Of a stretch of DNA of 9,612 nt, positions 6,737-9,612 are shown piece by piece. The stretch spans positions 1-9,612 of the forward strand of contig JAJZEJ010000776.1 in assembly GCA_021828635.1 (NCBI GenBank), written 5' to 3'. This DNA is from Chloroflexota bacterium. GTDB taxonomy: Bacteria > Chloroflexota > Ktedonobacteria > Ktedonobacterales > Ktedonobacteraceae. Both the position numbers and the translations under genes were made by a program. Every line of letters begins with the position of its first letter. Within the stretch, counting starts at the first letter, position 1. A model generated the notes under the pieces. The model had not been told where the DNA came from. It searched no databases and worked only from the letters and a program-made list of their open reading frames with translations.

Positions 6737-7186
6737 ATGGCACAGCCAACCCATCTCTACGTGCTTAAACAGGGTGTGGCGACCTGGAACCAGTGGCGGC
6801 AAGAAAACCCGACGATTCAGCCAGATTTAGGTAACGCTAACCTGGCAAGAGCTAATCTCGCCCTCGCTAATTTCAAACGGGTTAATTTGCGTCTCGCCGA
6901 TCTCACTGGCGCGGACCTTAGAGGTATAGATTTACGCGAAGCTGATCTCACCCTGGCTAAACTCATTCAGGCCAATTTGAGTAACGCCAATTTAGGCGGC
7001 GCTGATTTAACCGGGGCCGACCTTACGAACGCTTCATTAAAAGAGAGCAATCTGAGCAACGCGACTTTGAAAGTTGCAAACCTAACTGGCTCCGATCTGA
7101 GTGGAGCTAATCTATCCAACGCCAATACCGATGGCGCTATTCTCCCATCCACACGCCGGGGTTTTTGGGGTATCTTTCGTGGCTAA
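6737..7186 (+). CDS. Pentapeptide-repeat protein
   Basis: This is a 149-residue protein. The N-terminal ~33 residues (with VATWNQWRQENPTIQPDLGNA) form the capping segment often seen ahead of such repeats. Residues 34-138 are about 21 tandem pentapeptides of the A(D/N)LXX type (for example ANLAR, ADLTG, ANLSN, ADLTN), and a short basic/aromatic tail, RRGFWGIFRG, follows. Such repeats fold as a right-handed quadrilateral beta-helix with four pentapeptides per turn, so about five turns are expected here. There is no signal peptide or membrane segment, so it is probably cytosolic. Some relatives (Qnr, MfpA) mimic DNA and protect gyrase, but most have no known function and nothing here selects one. 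It is divergent from the restriction-modification operon, with its own promoter-like region and a strong Shine-Dalgarno site. A GTG at 6731 is the alternative start. Confidence 0.93.
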   Translation: MAQPTHLYVLKQGVATWNQWRQENPTIQPDLGNANLARANLALANFKRVNLRLADLTGADLRGIDLREADLTLAKLIQANLSNANLGGADLTGADLTNASLKESNLSNATLKVANLTGSDLSGANLSNANTDGAILPSTRRGFWGIFRG

Positions 7187-7216
7187 GCGGCTAAGTTGAG
7201 AGAATAGCGTTATCTC

Positions 7217-7684
7217 CTATACACCCGCAGCCAGATAGTTTTCGATGACGCGCTTGAAGTTCTCCTGCGCCTCGGTCATGTGTTCTAGCATCGGCGCGTG
7301 TGCCACTTCATTTTTGATGGGCGACTTTGCATCCATCTCGAAGTCATCGGCCCATGTCATCAACGTACCGGTAACACCGTTTTCTTCGGCTGGTTCACAC
7401 GTCCAGGTGAGATGATGAAATACATAGGGAAAAGAGGGCGAGCCGCGCCGCGACGTGACGATGCGGTCCTGATAATCTAACATACGCCATGCCTGCCAGG
7501 TATGCCCTTCCTTGTTGGTCAGTTCAAAGGTGAGTTTGGCGAAACGGCCATAGCGTTCAAATGAAACTACCTTTGCCGCCGACATATTCGTGTACAGTTC
7601 CGTCCAGCGTGGGATGTCGTTGATGATCTCGAATACCTGATCGGGTGTACCCTTGACGAAAATAGAGCGCGTAGTACGAGGCAT
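7217..7684 (-). CDS. SRPBCC-family polyketide aromatase/cyclase
   Basis: This is a 155-residue single-domain START/Bet v 1-like (SRPBCC) protein. It starts MPRTTRSIFVKGTPDQVFEIINDIPRWTEL, the usual first strand and helices of polyketide cyclases. The central TWQAWRMLD (62-70) matches the (S/T)W...R.LD segment of aromatase/cyclases; Arg67 sits at a position that is functionally important in TcmN/ZhuI-type enzymes, as recalled from the family. MTWADDFEMDAKSP (109-122) corresponds to the conserved W.(Q/D)DF.M....P stretch. These enzymes bind the ACP-tethered poly-beta-ketone in a cleft and direct first-ring closure and aromatisation. It is the fourth gene of the KS alpha-KS beta-ACP-cyclase series, 188 bases after the ACP gene. 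The ATG at 7684 has GGAAA upstream. The same frame extends to 7798 but would run into an inverted repeat and encode an unrelated hydrophobic leader, so it was rejected. Confidence 0.85.
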   Translation of the reverse strand: MPRTTRSIFVKGTPDQVFEIINDIPRWTELYTNMSAAKVVSFERYGRFAKLTFELTNKEGHTWQAWRMLDYQDRIVTSRRGSPSFPYVFHHLTWTCEPAEENGVTGTLMTWADDFEMDAKSPIKNEVAHAPMLEHMTEAQENFKRVIENYLAAGV

Positions 7685-7742
7685 TACACTATTTCCTTTC
7701 TTTTTGACATCTCTTGTGGGCAATACAATCCTAAAGAAGAAT

Positions 7743-7832
7743 AGCATGGTACCCACAAGGGGTGCCACTACATATAACGTGTGTCTCCATCGGCGCATAT
7801 ATGTAGTGGCATCCCCTCGTGGGTACCATGCT
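7743..7832. repeat. REPIN/MITE-like inverted repeat between ACP and cyclase genes
   Basis: The left arm, 7743-7775 (begins AGCATGGTACCCAC, ends GCCACTACATAT), is the near-perfect reverse complement of the right arm, 7799-7832 (begins ATATGTAGTGGC, ends GTGGGTACCATGCT). One mismatched base and one extra base break about 33 paired positions. The loop is 23 bases (7776-7798). It would form a very stable cruciform or RNA hairpin on the operon transcript. There is no following T-run as in a rho-independent terminator. The arm resembles a single REP-like unit, so the whole may be two units in inverted orientation. No clear target-site duplication was found. Confidence 0.85.
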
Positions 7833-7838
7833 CACCAT

Positions 7839-7871
7839 ATGCTCGCGGTTTCCGCATATATGCTCGTGGGT
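7839..7871. repeat. Degenerate extra copies of the inverted-repeat sequence next to the ACP stop
   Basis: GCATATATG occurs at 7795-7803 and again at 7854-7862. CTCGTGGGT occurs at 7816-7824 and again at 7863-7871. In the second location the two are fused directly, as if the middle of a right arm had been deleted. ATGCTC occurs three times, at 7828, 7839 and 7860. GCGG-TTT-CCGC (7845-7855) forms a small hairpin. The segment ends two bases before the ACP stop codon complement and looks like the remnant of a further repeat unit. Confidence 0.55.
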
Positions 7872-7872
7872 G

Positions 7873-8121
7873 TTACGCGGCTATTTTCTGCTCCAGGAGA
7901 TCGGTGATCTCCTCGACAGTGACACAACTGCGCAATTCCGCGATAGGAATCTTGGTGTTGAACTCTTTCTCCAACTGAAGGCCCAACTCAACCTGTTCGA
8001 GCGATTCCATGCCCAGGTCGGTGAGCAGGTCAGTGGACGGTTCGACTTCGACATCTTCACCCAACTGTCGGCGTAGCAGCATCTGTATACGTGCGAAGGT
8101 TGCCTGTTGACTCTGAGTCAT
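7873..8121 (-). CDS. Type II polyketide acyl carrier protein
   Basis: This is an 82-residue acidic four-helix carrier protein. The phosphopantetheine site is in DLGMESLEQVELGLQLE, with Ser40 as the attachment serine; the preceding residue is Glu rather than the more common Asp (DSL), a tolerated variant. It carries the growing polyketide as a thioester on the 4'-phosphopantetheine arm and presents it to the KS alpha/beta heterodimer and then to the cyclase. It starts at ATG 8121 with AAGGAGA eight bases upstream, 40 bases after the chain-length-factor stop. This is the standard third position of a minimal type II PKS. A fatty-acid ACP is unlikely because of the KS alpha/beta and cyclase neighbours. 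Confidence 0.92.
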   Translation of the reverse strand: MTQSQQATFARIQMLLRRQLGEDVEVEPSTDLLTDLGMESLEQVELGLQLEKEFNTKIPIAELRSCVTVEEITDLLEQKIAA

Positions 8122-8161
8122 TGAGAACTCTCCTTTTTATGCTCCATATGAGCGTGATAGA

Positions 8162-9433
8162 TCACGTCCAACGTTGTAATACGATAGAAGCGTTTGCGCC
8201 ACCCATGCCGCGAGCATTGATGAGGCAATGATCGAGATGCTCAACGGGTCGCGGCTTTTGTGGCACGTAGTCCAGGTCACATTCTGGGGCCGGTTGCTCC
8301 AGATGCAGTGTCGCCGGAATGATGTTTTGCTGCATAGCAAGGAGCGCGATAGCCATATCAAGGGGTTGTGCCGCGCCGAAAAGGTTGCCAAAGGCCGACT
8401 TTGGTGTCGAGACCGGTACACTGTCTGCTGCTTTCCCTAGTGCCTGACGGATGGCATATGTCTCCGATATGTCCTCGTTGGCAACCGCCGAACCGGCAGC
8501 GAAAAGACAATCCAGTTCATCGGCTTCAAGGTTGGCACGTTGCAGCGCCTGTTTCATCGCATCGGCATAGCGTATACCGTCAGGTGCAGGTTGTACAAAA
8601 TCATAGCCGTCGTTGGTTGAGGCCCAGCCTGCTATCTCCGCAAGGATGGTTGCGCCACGGCGTTGCGCGTCCTCCGCTCGCTCAAGCACAAAGAAAGCCG
8701 CGCCTTCCGCCGCGACCAGCCCATCATGTTCGCAATCAAAGGGACGATATGCCTCCATTGAACCTGTCACGGCCTGCTTTGACATCAGGCCGGAAGTCTC
8801 GAAGCAGAGCGCGGCATAGGGTGAGAATGGAGCTTCAGTACCACCGGCCAGCATTATATCCGCACGTCCACGCAGTAGACAATCAGCCGCATGCATGATG
8901 GCAAGCGCACCACCCGCACGGTCGCTGATAAAGGTTCGTCCGATACCTTTGATGCCGAACTGAATAGAGATGCTGCCCTGAGCGGCGGCGGGAAACCAGG
9001 CTGTTGCCATGTAGGGACTGACCTCGCGTGGGCCAGCCTCCCATAGATGGCGCAACTCGCGTTCGGCAAATTCCCAGCCGCCCATAGTATTGCCTACAGT
9101 GATACCGACACGCTCCCCACCTTGCTCTTGCAGCCTCCATAGCGGCTGCTTATCATCAGCAAGTAGACCGGCATTGCGCAAGGCGAGCTGGGTGGCAATC
9201 AGGCCAAAGGTAGAGAAGCGATCTATTTTGCGCGTGGTGCGTGGGCTGAGATAAGGGGCAGGCGTAAAATCGAGCAATTGGCCGCCGACCTTGCACTGAA
9301 TGTGGGCCGTCTCGAAGGTCGTTAGTGGTTTCAGACCACTTTCACCCTGCATGAGCTTTTCCCACAGCACGTCGGCTCCAACGCCATAAGGGGAAATGAC
9401 GCCCATGCCGGTAATCACGATTTTAGTTGCCAT
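8162..9433 (-). CDS. Ketosynthase beta / chain-length factor of a type II PKS
   Basis: This 423-residue thiolase-fold protein starts with IVITGMGVISPYGVG, typical of KAS II/type II PKS ketosynthases. Three features mark it as the non-condensing beta subunit. Where KS alpha has the catalytic Cys motif, it reads SDRAGGALAI (170-179), aligning with the (D/E)QAGG of chain-length factors but with Arg172 in place of Gln. The HGTxT motif is replaced by AAGSAVANED (312-321). The later KxxxGH motif is PKSAFGNLFGAAQPLD (344-359), which keeps Lys345 but has Asn350 for His. In the heterodimer this subunit shapes the chain-length pocket and, in characterised systems, supports malonyl-ACP decarboxylation. 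Its ATG follows the KS alpha TAA by one base, with GGTGGAGG inside the KS alpha end, so the pair is translationally coupled for equal amounts. Confidence 0.9.
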   Translation of the reverse strand: MATKIVITGMGVISPYGVGADVLWEKLMQGESGLKPLTTFETAHIQCKVGGQLLDFTPAPYLSPRTTRKIDRFSTFGLIATQLALRNAGLLADDKQPLWRLQEQGGERVGITVGNTMGGWEFAERELRHLWEAGPREVSPYMATAWFPAAAQGSISIQFGIKGIGRTFISDRAGGALAIMHAADCLLRGRADIMLAGGTEAPFSPYAALCFETSGLMSKQAVTGSMEAYRPFDCEHDGLVAAEGAAFFVLERAEDAQRRGATILAEIAGWASTNDGYDFVQPAPDGIRYADAMKQALQRANLEADELDCLFAAGSAVANEDISETYAIRQALGKAADSVPVSTPKSAFGNLFGAAQPLDMAIALLAMQQNIIPATLHLEQPAPECDLDYVPQKPRPVEHLDHCLINARGMGGANASIVLQRWT

Positions 9434-9434
9434 G

Positions 9435-9612
9435 TTATGATTGTGCCTCCACCTGGTAGGATGCGAGAATCATGGCCGCGTGCAGGCCCGAAAAGCCGCT
9501 CGCGGTCGTGAGCATTCGCTGAATATCCAGGCATCGACTCTGATGCGCAACATAGTCTAGATCGCAACGTGGGTCAGGGTCTTCCAGGTTAATCGTGGGA
9601 TGAATGCGCTGT
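9435..9612 (-). CDS. Ketosynthase alpha of a type II PKS, C-terminal part only
   Basis: The last 58 codons of a ketosynthase lie here; the rest is outside the window. The visible part reads RIHPTINLEDPDPRCDLDYVAHQ (residues 2-24 of the fragment), then LTTASGFSGLHAAMILASYQ (34-53). This matches the KAS end, where a 'PPT.N.E.PDP.CDLDYV' stretch precedes a GFGG-type glycine motif. The SGFSG...AAMIL version is closer to KS alpha of aromatic PKSs than to FabF (which has NSFGFGG.N). Its stop is one base before the chain-length-factor ATG. The catalytic Cys and His residues are not in the window, so activity cannot be judged. Confidence 0.85.
   Translation of the reverse strand, partial: QRIHPTINLEDPDPRCDLDYVAHQSRCLDIQRMLTTASGFSGLHAAMILASYQVEAQS

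Noticed and set aside
6967..7152. Antisense open frame opposite the pentapeptide repeats
   Set aside because: It is a by-product of the repeated GCN/CTN codon pattern of the pentapeptide gene, with no ribosome binding site or independent support.
7199..7215. GAGA...TCTC inverted repeat between the convergent pentapeptide and cyclase genes as a bidirectional terminator
   Set aside because: The stem is only four bases with a nine-base loop and no adjacent T-run; too weak to call.
7685..7798. N-terminal extension of the cyclase with a membrane-like leader (GTMLFFFRIVLP)
   Set aside because: The extension is a chance translation through the loop and left arm of the inverted repeat; the SRPBCC fold begins at MPRTTRS with its own ribosome binding site at 7684.
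7743..7832. The long inverted repeat as an ordinary rho-independent terminator
   Set aside because: It is far longer than usual, lies inside the operon before the cyclase gene and has no uninterrupted T-run on the transcript side.
8162..9433. Calling the second ketosynthase FabF (KAS II)
   Set aside because: It lacks the catalytic Cys and both His residues and follows a separate ketosynthase by one base, which is the KS alpha/KS beta arrangement rather than fatty-acid KAS II.

Overview
The window reads as part of a bacterial chromosome of moderate GC content. The best guess is Chloroflexota, probably a Ktedonobacteria-like lineage. This rests on gene style (an rsmD neighbourhood with excisionase-type HTH and pentapeptide-repeat proteins), on TGTAGGG-type palindromic repeats inside and between genes, and on a type II polyketide synthase whose sequences diverge from actinobacterial ones. 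There is no rRNA or other taxonomic marker here, so the assignment is inference.

Left block (1-2320, + strand): four tightly packed genes that probably form one transcript. First is the 3' end of an unrecognised protein with an acidic linker. It overlaps rsmD (16S rRNA guanine-N2 methyltransferase), which overlaps a small VOC/glyoxalase-fold protein, followed by an excisionase/MerR-type HTH protein. rsmD carries an in-frame palindromic repeat insertion and has Ala where the family normally has the Asp/Asn of the (D/N)PPY motif.

Middle block (2365-6511, - strand): a visibly AT-richer two-gene island. It encodes a 1116-residue Eco57I-type N6-adenine DNA methyltransferase and, directly downstream, a ~260-residue protein with a PD...ExK nuclease signature. 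Together they look like a laterally acquired restriction-modification cassette in which cleavage may be supplied in trans. It has its own sigma70-like promoter (TTGACA-16-TAGAAT). Divergent from it is a pentapeptide-repeat gene (6737-7186, +) with its own promoter-like region and a 5' leader hairpin.

Right block (7217-9612, - strand): an aromatic type II polyketide synthase core in the order ketosynthase alpha (only its C-terminus is in the window), ketosynthase beta/chain-length factor, acyl carrier protein and SRPBCC aromatase/cyclase. The KS pair is translationally coupled. The chain-length factor has Arg in place of the catalytic Cys (Gln in typical actinobacterial chain-length factors). 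A ~90-bp near-perfect inverted repeat, REPIN/MITE-like, separates the ACP gene from the cyclase gene. The expected pathway is: KS alpha/beta and ACP build a poly-beta-keto chain, and the cyclase directs first-ring closure. The product cannot be read from this window.

No tRNA, rRNA, CRISPR array, insertion-sequence transposase or convincing rho-independent terminator was seen. No gene-free stretch exceeds 300 bases; the longest is 6512-6736, which holds the divergent promoters.
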